Of a DNA stretch of 64,000 nt, positions 1 through 9,748 are shown piece by piece. The DNA comes from Trichomonas tenax (lineage: Eukaryota > Parabasalia > Trichomonadida > Trichomonadidae). Position 1 is the stretch's first letter, and every line of letters starts with the position of its first letter. Under the pieces are notes generated by a model that saw only the letters and a program-made list of their open reading frames with translations, was not told where the DNA came from and did not search any database. The position numbers were made by a program, and so were the translations under genes. Location: NCBI GenBank assembly GCA_023091735.1, contig JALKBU010000009.1, forward strand, positions 62,001 through 126,000, written 5' to 3'.

Positions 1-1326
1 GCAAACTTAGAACTTGTTGATCTCTCAAAGACATTAGTTGATAAATTACATGAAGGTTTGTTCATCAATTGCACAAAGATTACTGAAGTTAAACTTCCAG
101 CAAATCTCCGTTCAATCGGTCCATACTGTTTCGCATTCTCTGGTATCAAAGAATTCAACGGAACAAGTTTCCTCGATGTTATTCATGATAGCGCTTTCAA
201 AGGAAGTCAGATTAAATCTGTTGATTTACTCGCTTCTCCAATCACAACAATCGGTGATCAAGCATTCGCTAACACAACAAGTTTGACAGGATTTTTTATT
301 AAATACATTGAGATGTACGGTGAGAAGTGTTTCATGCACAGCGGAATCAAGGAATTCACATTTACTCAAGGACTTGTTTTCCTTAAGCCACATTGTTTTG
401 CTTGCTGCAGAAATCTTGTTAACATCGATCTTTCAAAGACATCTATTACAAAAATTCCAATCAGTGCATTTGAAAATTCATCATCGATTGCTACTGTTAC
501 GCTCCCGTCTGGATTGAAGATTATTCATCATCACGCGTTCTCCCGGACAGCGTTGAAGAAAGTCACATTACCAGACAAAACTAATTCCATCGGAAACTTT
601 TCGTTCTCTGACATTGCAGCTCTCGAAGAATTCGATGCTTCAACATGTTCAGATGTCATTGTTTATGAAGGAGCATTTAAGAACTGTGCAAATCTGAAGA
701 ATGTTAACATTCCAAGTATCATTTCGATCCACGATTATGCATTCGAAGGAACACTCATCAGCAAAGTTTTCCTTCCATCATCACTGACAACCGTCGGCCG
801 CGGCATTTACAAGAATTGCAGAGCTCTCGAGAAGGTCGACATCTATTTACTTAAACTTACAACCATAAGTCCAGAGATGTTCAAGTGCTGCTCTAACTTG
901 AAGCATATCTCTCTCCCGTATAATATTAAAGTTATATCCAAAGACAGCTTCGAAGGATGCATGAACCTCAAGAGAATTAGATATTGCGGAGGTTCTGAAG
1001 TCACAGGAGACTTCATTCTTCCTGAGGGTGCTGTCGTTTACGTATCAGAAGCGTATCCTGGTGATCTGTTTGGTGGATTCCCAGTGAGAAAGAGCAACAA
1101 ATGCAATGACTGGAACTCATTCATAGAACCTCCAAGAAGTGGAAACACATTCCTTGTCGTTTTCTTCTCAGTTTCTTCCATCTTCGCAGGTATATTTGTT
1201 GTCATTCTCGTTGCTAAGTTCGCTGGTGTCAAAGTCGCACTGATCATTGAAGCAAAGAATAACGATACAGACATGTTGTTAAGGCCAAGGCCAGAAAGTA
1301 ATTCTTACCCAGAAGAAGAATATTAA
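1..1326 (+). CDS. BspA-like leucine-rich-repeat surface protein, C-terminal part (5' end outside window)
   Basis: The frame is open from base 1, so the gene starts upstream of the window; 441 codons remain. The protein is built of ~23-residue LRR_5/BspA-type repeats of the form 'L..I....F..C..L..V.LP', with alternating Cys/Asn positions such as GIYKNC and MFKCC. They are followed by one hydrophobic segment (starts FLVVFFSVSS, about bases 1150-1245) and a ~25-residue acidic cytoplasmic tail ending PEEEY. This is the layout of trichomonad BspA-like surface proteins: LRR ectodomain outside, single membrane span, short tail that may carry sorting signals. It is paralogous to the gene at 62236, sharing the repeat block 'GRGIYxNC..LE.VD'. 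The role in adhesion or uptake is inferred from the family. Confidence 0.9.
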   Translation, partial: ANLELVDLSKTLVDKLHEGLFINCTKITEVKLPANLRSIGPYCFAFSGIKEFNGTSFLDVIHDSAFKGSQIKSVDLLASPITTIGDQAFANTTSLTGFFIKYIEMYGEKCFMHSGIKEFTFTQGLVFLKPHCFACCRNLVNIDLSKTSITKIPISAFENSSSIATVTLPSGLKIIHHHAFSRTALKKVTLPDKTNSIGNFSFSDIAALEEFDASTCSDVIVYEGAFKNCANLKNVNIPSIISIHDYAFEGTLISKVFLPSSLTTVGRGIYKNCRALEKVDIYLLKLTTISPEMFKCCSNLKHISLPYNIKVISKDSFEGCMNLKRIRYCGGSEVTGDFILPEGAVVYVSEAYPGDLFGGFPVRKSNKCNDWNSFIEPPRSGNTFLVVFFSVSSIFAGIFVVILVAKFAGVKVALIIEAKNNDTDMLLRPRPESNSYPEEEY

Positions 1327-1620
1327 TAGATTTTTTTGTTAGAAATAAAGCTATAATTTCATTATACGGACTAAATTTTATCTCAGATGCAGTCAAAATG
1401 ATCAGCAAATATCAATATATCAATTATCGCAGGATTGGTTAAATATCTTAGATTTATGATTTATGGACTGATGTAAGCTGAGTATTCAATAAGAAATGGT
1501 TCATTCTCATGAGAAATAAGTTTTCTTCAATGATGTTTATTTTTGACATGTAATTTAGCAGATGTCAAATCAAAAGTAACATTTTTTTAAAAAAGTTTGT
1601 TGAATGATTTTCTTGATTAA

Positions 1621-2361
1621 CAACAAATAATATCGGAACAAAAATTAACGATAATAAACGAAAATAAAGAGGTAAGCAACAGCATATTCGAGAAATTAAG
1701 ATCTTTTAAAGGAGGATCGATTTATATTGATTCATTGAATGTTAAAATACATAACAACATATTCATTGACAGCTATGCGTCATTTGCTGGAGCTGTTATA
1801 ATCATTTCACCTTCTAATTGCCAAATTAATTCAAATTCATTTAAAGAATGCAAAGCCAAAGTGTTGGGAGGGGCCATAATATGTGAGTCATCTATTTCAA
1901 CTAGTAATTCTTATATTTTCGAAGAAAATAATTTTACAAAATGTTCATCTCCATCTGTATCTGCTTTAGATATATGGGATGGTTTTCCTATCATTGCAAA
2001 TTCAGTTTTTGATTCCAACAATTCAACATTTAAATACGGTTCTTTGAGAACAAGTTCAAAGTCTCCAAAATTTGCTATTATTCGCCAATGTTCATTTAAA
2101 AACAATACATCTCCAGAATTAGGTTCAGCTTATTCTGTGTATTGGTTTGCATCTTCATCACAAGTTTTGAATTGTTTATTTTTTGGAAGTAATTCTAATG
2201 ATATGAATGGAAACAGTATCTATTCCACAAACAATGCAGTGAATTTATCAATTTCAAATTGTGTATTTAAGTTTTCTCGTGAAGAAGAAATAATTATAAC
2301 GAAGAAAAGCTCAACAGTTGAAATTGATAATTGCACATTTACAGTTGACGAAATAATATAA
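1621..2361 (+). pseudogene. Fragment of a beta-helix (Pmp-like) surface protein without start codon
   Basis: An open frame of 246 codons runs from just after a TAA at 1618-1620 to a TAA at 2359. It has no ATG before the late Met of NDMNGNS, and a weak TTG at 1735 is not credible as a start. The protein shows repeated short strands with 'G(G/S)AI', 'NC.F' and 'F..N...' patterns (GGAIICES, NCLFFGSNS, NCVFKF), as in parallel beta-helix/Pmp-type repeat proteins, which are numerous in trichomonads. No signal peptide, membrane span or tail is present. It is best read as an internal fragment of a large surface gene that has lost both ends. Confidence 0.6.
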
Positions 2362-2968
2362 CTTAGATATGTTACAATCATATATATTTCAAAAAATATA
2401 ATTTTCCAATAATATTAACAAAATCAACCAAAAAATAATCTGTATCCAGAATTAAATAACAAAATTACTTCAATGCATTAAAGCATAAGCTTCGTTTTCA
2501 AAAGTATTTTGTTGAAGTTAATATTTTGGTTCAATGAAGTTGTAAGAACCATAAAAACATCTAAAATTTTACATAAATACAACTTGAAAATGATATAATT
2601 CAATTGAATAAATATTAATATCTCAAATAAAATATTCTTTTTAAAATTACTAAAACTTATAATTATATTTAAAAGCTTGTTTAATATTTATATTATGATA
2701 TTCATAGTTTCAATTTTAAATATATAATTTTGACTTGAGATTTAATTGTAAATTAGAAAACTAACATAATGGTTAATCTATACTAGATTTTTTATATTTA
2801 TATTATGAATAACAAAGCCTATATCAAAATTATCAAATTTATCAAAAAATATTAACTTTATTTTTCAAAAATAATGAGCAAAATATCAAATATTCAAGAT
2901 GAAATATCTAAATACCAAGTCTCAGACCATTATTGCGGTAAAATTAAACGTGCTCCTGCAAAAAAAAA
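2362..2968. other. AT-rich intergenic stretch
   Basis: About 600 bases of very AT-rich sequence with stops in all frames. An ATG at 2874 opens an 85-codon frame that overlaps the gp210 start out of frame; it has no recognisable content and could at most be an upstream ORF. I see no RNA gene or repeat here. Confidence 0.5.
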
Positions 2969-5900
2969 ATGTTTTGTCTTCTGTTTGCCGCCTCAAAATG
3001 CGACATCAAGTTCGAGAAACTTGACTTTCTTTTGCCATTCAAGGAGCAAAATTCGCGCATTTCTCCGACGTTCGTCGTTGAGTCTTCAGGATCAACGTGT
3101 ATCGATTGGGAAAATGCAAATCCAAATTTAATTCGCGTTAATCCATTAAAACATGGCTCATGCTCTAAATCAGTGACAATAGAAGTCGCTGTTACAGGAA
3201 ATGATCGAAAAGTTGCAGTAGTTTACGCTACATCCAAAACAGATCGAATTCCTTTAACATTTTACATCAACAAAGTTAACAACATCACATTTAAATCAAG
3301 CACAAGATCGATTTTTATTGAGTCTGACCCAAGAACATTTAAATTAGTCGGATTCGACGAAAGAGGAAACACATTCGACACTTTAGACGGCCTCAAGTTC
3401 GATATTTCGATAGATAAGACACATTTGTGCGAAATTACGCCATCAGAAGAAAATATTGAAGTTATTAATAATCAAATCTCTGTTCAGGGAACGAAAATTG
3501 GTAAGACATTCATTTCAGCCACAGGAAAGAACGTCAATTCCACAAAATTAGACTTAATTGTCATTGAACCAATCGGATTATTTCCAGGACCTGTTTTACA
3601 CGTTCTTGAGAACCACACAATTCCGTTTAAGCTCTGCTCTATTAGAGGAGTCGGCAATGGAAAGTCCGAAAGGAAGTGTACTTATGAACTTAAGGGAGAT
3701 TTGCTTCAAAAATACACAATCTCACTTTCCGAGAACTTAATGACAATATCAAATGATTTGGTTGGCCTCACGCAAAAAGCTGGACAAACAATTTTAACTA
3801 TTTCCGATAAAGATGCCGAAGATAATGTTGATTCAATCACAATTAACATCGAAAAGCCAACAAGAGTCATCCAGCCAGATATATATATCGCCATTGGTGA
3901 CACACCAGTGTTTTCACCGGAATTCATCTGCAGCCACGGAAGAACAATGGACATCTTCTCTAAAGTCTGGTACACGATCGATGGACGCTGGGACACACTT
4001 GGAAAGCACTTAGTTCAGTTCGCACACCTCACGACTAAGTGGCAGTGCTATGTTTACGTTTGCCCACCAATCACAATCAATCCTGAAGAGCCAGTTTTGC
4101 CAGTCGGAATCACATACAACCTCAACATTTCCGGCGGCTCTGGCTACTTCAGCTATTCACTCTCTCAGCAAGGAATATTGTCAAACACGAACAACCAAGT
4201 CGCAACATACAAAGAAGGAAAAGTTATGTTCACTGTTAAAGATCAAAAGATTGCGAAATATAACAAGACAATCCAAATCATTGTTTCATATGCGAAGTCC
4301 GCTGATATCAATGTTCTTACATCAGAAGTTCTTGTTGGAAGCACAGCTGATGTCAAGTGCCACTTCCTTGCTATGGAAAGCAGAGAGTTCACTGTACAGC
4401 CGAATTACAGAATCAAGTCTGACACACCGGGAGTTGTCATGCAAGCATTGATTGGCATTAAGAGCGGATTTTCACGCATCACATGTTCTGCTGATTCAGT
4501 TTCATCGCCAGATGGATACGTCTCTGTTCTCGACAGATTCACTGCTATGGTTGACGGCCTCGCTGCTCCAAACTCAACAATCCCATTAATCACAACAGGA
4601 GGACCAATGCATTGGCCAGAATCAGATCCACCTGTTTTAACAATCTCTTGCCCATCAGTTACTGCGACAACAATATCAGACCTCAACAAGACATTCTCTG
4701 TTAGTGATGTCTTCAAAGGCAACTGCGACGTCACATCAAAGAACAGACCAACAAAGAAGAATCCAACGCCATTGGAAATGAAGACAACATTCAATTTGAC
4801 AATTGTCCTTGTTGATCATTTCACATTACACGCAACTGATCCAGAGGCTCCAACACTCGATTTGTGCCAAGGACCTGCTTTATCGTCTCTCTCCATCCCA
4901 GTTTCGAGCCAGAAAATCGCAAGACTCGCTTTAGGCCACACAGTGACAATTCACTCGTTCGCACGTTCCTCTGATGGCAGAATCATCATCTATCACGACA
5001 GATATGCAGAATCAATGGAGATCAATGGAAAGTCAGTTTCCACAATGAGGAATATCAAGAGAGGTGATGAATTCATTTCTTTCGTTGTCTCAACACAGAA
5101 AGGTTCTGTTAAGACATACGCAACACCATTCAGCTGCGAAACGAAGTTAGAGATTCTCGACAAACTTGCTGTTGAAGAGTCAAAGACTGTTTATCTTGCA
5201 TCAACAAACAAGTCTCTTAAGATGATCAGCGGCTCCGGATTCTACACAGCAAATAATGAAATATTCGAGGGCGAGAAATTTGCTCCAAAGTTGACTGCAA
5301 GCGGTGACTACACATACCAGATCACAGACAGGTGCACAAACGAGAATGTCTGGAGAACAATTCATGCAATTGCTGCTGATTCATTGTTCATTGACTGCCC
5401 AAGCGCTGTTATATTGAATCACCAGTTCACAATCAATGTCATCCCACGTTACGGCAATGTCGACATTCAAGCAGAGTTCATTGAGATCGTTGGCATCGAA
5501 GTTGAGTCCGCGAAGAAGGTTGAGCCGTCGGTATTCACAATGACACCAAGGAAAATCGGATTCTTGACAATCAAAGCCTCCACGGCTGCAGGAGTTACAG
5601 CCACAAAGGAGGTCATAGTTTTAGCACCAATCCTTGTTGAGCCATCAAACATCATTGTTCTTCCAGGCGAAAATATCGATTTGAAGGTTGTTTCCGGTCC
5701 AACAGATGTTGTTTTGTCCGGTTTCGACAAGAGAATCATCTCCATGACTGGGCTTTCGATGACATCAATCACTCCAGGCAGAACAATCATTTCTGTGAAG
5801 GCTGCCGGTGTTCTCGATTTCGAGCCATTCCTCGTCAACGTTACTGTTGCAAAGCCACTCGATCTCATTGTTACACCGTCATCTCTCGAATCAATTCAAG

Positions 5901-7390
5901 GCGGAGTTGTCGAGTTCGATGTTATTGTTGTCACAAACTGCGGCAATTACGTCCCACGTTTCTGCAATTACGATATCAACAACTTCGTTTACGCGAAGCT
6001 CAGCGAGTCGCGAATCTTGGTAAATCTCGATGCATCTGGTCCACTCCATCTCACAACAACTGCTTATGGACTCGTTAAAGACACAAATCTCAATGTTGAG
6101 ATGGTTCTTAACTTGCCAAACTCTGTTGTCATCGCTCCACTTTCAAGTGTCCAACTCGATGCTCCAGGATGCACATTTTCGTTCGCATGCGGAACACACT
6201 CAATGACAATGACACAAAGTGGTTTAGTTAAGGCTTCAGCATCACCAGAATCAGCTGTCGTCGTTGTTAAATCCAAATACGGACAAGTCGCATCAGTCGT
6301 CGTTCGTGTTGAAGTTCCGCATTATCTTTCCCTCTCCAGCGAAGGACAGTACGTCACTGCGCAGATGCTCGACAGGAACGGGCAGAAGTTCAACTCTTGC
6401 GCCAATGTCAAGTTCAACTTCACATTCGACGGAACAGGACAGAGAAACAACGTCAACATGACAGAAAAGATCCCATTCTCAAAGGTCATCACTGCTGCCG
6501 CTTTCAACAGCGCATTCTCTATCTACTCCAAGTCTCTCGCTCCAGCACTCCTTGTTGTTCCAGACCGCCCAATCGTTTTATTGCATTCCAAGATCCAGAT
6601 GAAAGCAGCCGACGACAAACCAGTCACATGGACAGCGGACTCTCCAATAGTTAGGTTCGGAATGAATGGAACATTGAAGGCTAAGAGAATTGGCTCTACA
6701 ATGATCCAGAACAGCCTCGGTGGACGCACGCTTGTCACTGTCGTCAAACTCGACAAGCTTCGCTTAGACATCGTCTCAGACAAAGCTGTCGAAGTTGTTC
6801 CATTGACGAACATCGAATCAATCTCATGGAAGAACATTCAGCTGCCAGACGATATCCAGTTGCAGTGCTCTGTTTCTGGACGTCGCTCTGTTGCAACAAC
6901 AGTCATGAACTCATCAGGACTTTATTGCTTGTTCTCAGCCCGCGGAGAGTCAACGACACTCACGGCAACACTCGTTTCGAAGAAGACAAAGATATACTTC
7001 ACAGAGTCTAAAGTCATCAAGTCTCCAGGCTCAACACAGCTCGGACTTCCTGTTGGCTACACTGTCAGACTCAGCGAGGCTAAGTTATCCAGTGTCGTCC
7101 ACATGGACACAAGGAACGTCACTGTCGTCTCATCACCGCAATCAGTTGTTGTCTCTGTTTCACCCGGAAAGTTAGTTATCTCAGCTAAAGAAGGTGGAGC
7201 TTCAGGCACTATTGTTCTCAAGAACACAGACACAAACAAACTCGCCGAGATAGAAGTAGTTTGGGAGAACGGAGCGCTCAGCTCTCAAGTTCAAGTCCCT
7301 CAGAAGGCGAAGTACGTCATGTTCTATCTTATGATAATGTTGTTAATTATTTCACTCTATGTCATTCTTGCACAGCTCGGACTTGTCTGA
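2969..7390 (+). CDS. NUP210: gp210/NUP210-like nuclear pore membrane glycoprotein
   Basis: 1473 residues. It starts with a short hydrophobic leader (MFCLLFAAS) and ends with one membrane span (YVMFYLMIMLLIISLYVIL) and a very short tail, the topology of gp210: a large perinuclear-space part, a single C-terminal span and a pore-facing tail. The N-terminal region matches the metazoan protein in pattern: LPF, a Trp in CIDWENANP, then 'ERGNTFDTLDGLKF', where the human protein has a closely similar EGNTFSTLAGL stretch. Many successive Ig-like beta domains follow, including GGSG turns and Big2-like 'ISVKAAG' strands. It is shorter than human NUP210 (about 1890 residues). It acts as the membrane ring of the nuclear pore. 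The A-tract directly before the ATG leaves a 5' UTR of unknown length. It is convergent with the ribosomal gene at 7583. Confidence 0.85.
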   Translation: MFCLLFAASKCDIKFEKLDFLLPFKEQNSRISPTFVVESSGSTCIDWENANPNLIRVNPLKHGSCSKSVTIEVAVTGNDRKVAVVYATSKTDRIPLTFYINKVNNITFKSSTRSIFIESDPRTFKLVGFDERGNTFDTLDGLKFDISIDKTHLCEITPSEENIEVINNQISVQGTKIGKTFISATGKNVNSTKLDLIVIEPIGLFPGPVLHVLENHTIPFKLCSIRGVGNGKSERKCTYELKGDLLQKYTISLSENLMTISNDLVGLTQKAGQTILTISDKDAEDNVDSITINIEKPTRVIQPDIYIAIGDTPVFSPEFICSHGRTMDIFSKVWYTIDGRWDTLGKHLVQFAHLTTKWQCYVYVCPPITINPEEPVLPVGITYNLNISGGSGYFSYSLSQQGILSNTNNQVATYKEGKVMFTVKDQKIAKYNKTIQIIVSYAKSADINVLTSEVLVGSTADVKCHFLAMESREFTVQPNYRIKSDTPGVVMQALIGIKSGFSRITCSADSVSSPDGYVSVLDRFTAMVDGLAAPNSTIPLITTGGPMHWPESDPPVLTISCPSVTATTISDLNKTFSVSDVFKGNCDVTSKNRPTKKNPTPLEMKTTFNLTIVLVDHFTLHATDPEAPTLDLCQGPALSSLSIPVSSQKIARLALGHTVTIHSFARSSDGRIIIYHDRYAESMEINGKSVSTMRNIKRGDEFISFVVSTQKGSVKTYATPFSCETKLEILDKLAVEESKTVYLASTNKSLKMISGSGFYTANNEIFEGEKFAPKLTASGDYTYQITDRCTNENVWRTIHAIAADSLFIDCPSAVILNHQFTINVIPRYGNVDIQAEFIEIVGIEVESAKKVEPSVFTMTPRKIGFLTIKASTAAGVTATKEVIVLAPILVEPSNIIVLPGENIDLKVVSGPTDVVLSGFDKRIISMTGLSMTSITPGRTIISVKAAGVLDFEPFLVNVTVAKPLDLIVTPSSLESIQGGVVEFDVIVVTNCGNYVPRFCNYDINNFVYAKLSESRILVNLDASGPLHLTTTAYGLVKDTNLNVEMVLNLPNSVVIAPLSSVQLDAPGCTFSFACGTHSMTMTQSGLVKASASPESAVVVVKSKYGQVASVVVRVEVPHYLSLSSEGQYVTAQMLDRNGQKFNSCANVKFNFTFDGTGQRNNVNMTEKIPFSKVITAAAFNSAFSIYSKSLAPALLVVPDRPIVLLHSKIQMKAADDKPVTWTADSPIVRFGMNGTLKAKRIGSTMIQNSLGGRTLVTVVKLDKLRLDIVSDKAVEVVPLTNIESISWKNIQLPDDIQLQCSVSGRRSVATTVMNSSGLYCLFSARGESTTLTATLVSKKTKIYFTESKVIKSPGSTQLGLPVGYTVRLSEAKLSSVVHMDTRNVTVVSSPQSVVVSVSPGKLVISAKEGGASGTIVLKNTDTNKLAEIEVVWENGALSSQVQVPQKAKYVMFYLMIMLLIISLYVILAQLGLV

Positions 7391-7582
7391 GGTTATTATA
7401 TATTATGCTAATAAAGATCTTCATTAATTATTTTTTCATTTTTAACAAAACATTAAATGCATAAAAATAAAAGAAATAGCTAAAGTTGATTTGAAAAATA
7501 GAATAAGCTTGAAAATGTAATATTTAGAATATCTTTAAAAAGGTCGGCGGATTTTGGAGATGTATAAGCGATTCTGTACTTT

Positions 7583-8017
7583 TTACTTGAGGGATGTAGC
7601 AGAGGATGAGCGTGTAGCGCCGACACCAGCCTTGGAGTGCTTGACAACCTTCTTGGAAGGAGCAAAATCGGCAAGAACGTGGCCAATCATTTCTGGCTTG
7701 ATCTGAACTTCGAAGAAAACATGGCCATCATAGATGCCAATGACGTTATCGACGAACTCTGGGAGAATTGGCATATGGCGGAGGTGTGTCTTGACAACTG
7801 GTGGGCGAACGCCAGCCTGGCCTTCGACGGACTGACGGGCCTTCTTGAGTTTCTCAATCAGGTGAACGTGCTTGAGATCGAAGGAGCGCTCGATGAAACG
7901 GCGGCGCTTTGTTGGGAGAAGCTGGACAAAGTCCTTAAGCTCCATAGCACGAAGGTCGTCGAGGGTCTTGCCACGGTATGTGTAGTTACGCTGTGCGAAC
8001 TTGCCAGATGCAGACAT
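7583..8017 (-). CDS. RPS15: 40S ribosomal protein S15 (uS19)
   Basis: 144 residues starting MSASGKFAQR, close to the 145 of the human protein. It contains the uS19 core: FQL-type basic segment 'LLPTKRRRFIERSF', then 'RPPVVKTHLRHMPILPEFV', 'IGIYDGHVFFEVQIKPEMIG' and a basic tail. It is a component of the head of the 40S subunit. The open frame extends 30 codons upstream, but that extension begins without a good ATG and is unlike any S15, so the ATG at 8017 is used. GC content and codon choice are visibly higher than in neighbouring genes, as expected of a highly expressed gene. Confidence 0.95.
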   Translation of the reverse strand: MSASGKFAQRNYTYRGKTLDDLRAMELKDFVQLLPTKRRRFIERSFDLKHVHLIEKLKKARQSVEGQAGVRPPVVKTHLRHMPILPEFVDNVIGIYDGHVFFEVQIKPEMIGHVLADFAPSKKVVKHSKAGVGATRSSSATSLK

Positions 8018-8537
8018 AATCGCAAAAAGGAAGGCCAAAACCGCCCATGGAGCGGTTATTGTAAATCGGACTTTAGCTTTCCGCTCATTTTTGTTGCGTT
8101 TTAACACGTTTTATAATATCTGCACCTTCTGGGCTATCCATTTCTTAACTTTTCTTCTTTCTTTGAAATTTTATTTTTCTTTTCTTCATCATTGGCATAT
8201 TTCACCCTTATAAATCCACTCTATTTAAGCCATATATGATACCATTCATCTTCTTTTGGCTTCATTTTTCATTAATTCAAATTTCTAAATAAATCAAAAC
8301 TGTTATATATGAGAAGCACCTTACAGCAGTTAGATTGATATCATAGGCGTTCAATTGGCTTATATACAATCAACTGAATATTTCTATATCATTGTTTTGA
8401 TATAATTTGTTGAAGTATAAGGCAGCAAATATATTTGGTAAAAATAAGAGGACTGGAGAGTAAGATATAAGAGTATATAAATTGGTTGATAAATGAATAA
8501 TGAACTTTTCAAATTGATTTTTTGAAATTATTGTTGA
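8018..8537. other. Intergenic stretch
   Basis: About 520 AT-rich bases between two genes read leftward; it contains the promoter of the ribosomal gene and the 3' end of the chromodomain gene. T-rich runs (8140-8190) lie just upstream of the ribosomal gene. No gene, RNA or repeat is visible. Confidence 0.4.
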
Positions 8538-9185
8538 TTAAACGGCAGACTTGAGGTTTGGGTTGAGAGTACTGACTTTGACTTCTTCAGGTGTCACATC
8601 AACAAGTTTTAGATGCTCTTCATAAAAGTTGAGGAGTACTTTCTGATTGTGTTTACGTATAATTGCACCATCAACAACAACATTATGCTTCTCGCCTGCG
8701 TATTTAACAAGAAAATATCTTTTTCCATTAATCATTTTCATACCAATGATTTTCTCGACTTTTCTGTGTGTGGTTTTCACATTTTCGGCTTTTAGTGTTG
8801 CTGGTTTTTCTGTTGTCGCTGATTGTAATAGATGAGATATATTTTGCGGCTTTAAAAGTGCTGGTGGCGGGTGTGTCGCGTAAAAAACTTGAACACTTGT
8901 TGGATTAATTGGTGGTTTTTCAGTTATTAATGTTTTTTGTGCTGGCTCTGGCTTCATTAATTTTTCGATGGGTAAAATAGGCTGATTTTGAGTAGAAATG
9001 CATTGCGGTGGCTGATTTTCAGCTGTTGATGAAGTATTGCTGTCTGATTTTTCGTTAACAATATTTTGACTTTCATTAACTTGAGTTGGCTGAATACTGG
9101 AGATAACAACGTGGGGTTCTGCGTCGGCAGTTTTGATTTCTGGTGTTTGAGGATTTGGATTTTTTGTTTCTGATGGAGTTTCCAT
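8538..9185 (-). CDS. Chromodomain-like protein
   Basis: 215 residues. The N-terminal two thirds are Pro/Gln/Asn/Ser-rich and probably disordered. The C-terminal part (about residues 140-200) has a chromo-type pattern: 'VEKIIGMKMINGKRYFLVKY', then 'AIIRKHNQKVLLNFYEEHLKL'. That is a three-stranded sheet with the 'YLVKW'-like strand followed by a helix. Aromatic cage residues are only partly recognisable: Tyr in RYFLVKY is present, but the usual Trp is replaced. The binding target, methylated histone or a peptide, therefore cannot be predicted. A nuclear role is inferred. Confidence 0.6.
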   Translation of the reverse strand: METPSETKNPNPQTPEIKTADAEPHVVISSIQPTQVNESQNIVNEKSDSNTSSTAENQPPQCISTQNQPILPIEKLMKPEPAQKTLITEKPPINPTSVQVFYATHPPPALLKPQNISHLLQSATTEKPATLKAENVKTTHRKVEKIIGMKMINGKRYFLVKYAGEKHNVVVDGAIIRKHNQKVLLNFYEEHLKLVDVTPEEVKVSTLNPNLKSAV

Positions 9186-9748
9186 TTGCTCGGGAACTCA
9201 AAAATAAAATTTTAAACAGAAAAACGGATTTAACATGGATGTGATCTCCACTCAACGTGTGAAATTGTTTAATATAAAAATTACCAAAAAACGTAATATA
9301 TCTCTTTATTCATCAAGCAATTATGGGTTATATATCTCATTTGTTGCATTGCTAGATGCCGCTTATTCAAAATGTGAATTACATGGTTCTATAACTCCAT
9401 ATATATATTTTCAATGATATTTAATTAAAGATTCGATAGATGAAATATATAGGGATCATTTACCATGGACTGGAAAAGGCTGTCCACTAAGTATAGTATC
9501 AAGAACTTAGTTATTATAATGTTAAATTCACAATTTAAATTCAGGAATCGGTTTTAAGCGAATGATATATTATAAAAAGTGAAATAAAGCTAATTTTAGA
9601 TTTAGCCATTAAATAAAAATCATAATTTCAAAATTCATTTTTCAAGAAACAATTTCAAGCGAATGATATATTATAAAAAGTGAAATATATCTAATATTAT
9701 ACCTAAATATCAAATAGAAACAATATCGAAAAATCCCAAAAAATAATT
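9186..9748. other. Divergent intergenic region
   Basis: Lies between the chromodomain gene (leftward) and the TRAPPC13-like gene (rightward) and so should hold both promoters. Its notable content is a perfect 31-base direct repeat, listed separately; otherwise it is AT-rich with no ORF or RNA evidence. Confidence 0.5.
9556..9687. repeat. 31-bp perfect direct repeat upstream of the 9749 gene
   Basis: The same 31 bases occur at 9556-9586 and 9657-9687, 101 bases apart; each begins AAGCGAATGATATATTATAA and continues AAAGTGAAATA. The second copy ends about 60 bases before the ATG at 9749, and each copy contains an AAAAAGTGA core similar to the start-proximal motif seen at other genes here. A duplicated promoter segment is the simplest reading. 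Confidence 0.8.

Noticed and set aside
2874..3131. 85-codon frame overlapping the gp210 start
   Set aside because: No family content, out of frame with gp210; gp210's own leader peptide supports 2969. At most an upstream ORF.
4405..4794. Minus-strand frame inside gp210
   Set aside because: Shadow of a strongly coding plus-strand gene.
8018..8107. 30-codon N-terminal extension of uS19
   Set aside because: Absent from all known uS19 proteins and starts at a weak codon; MSASGKF fits family length.
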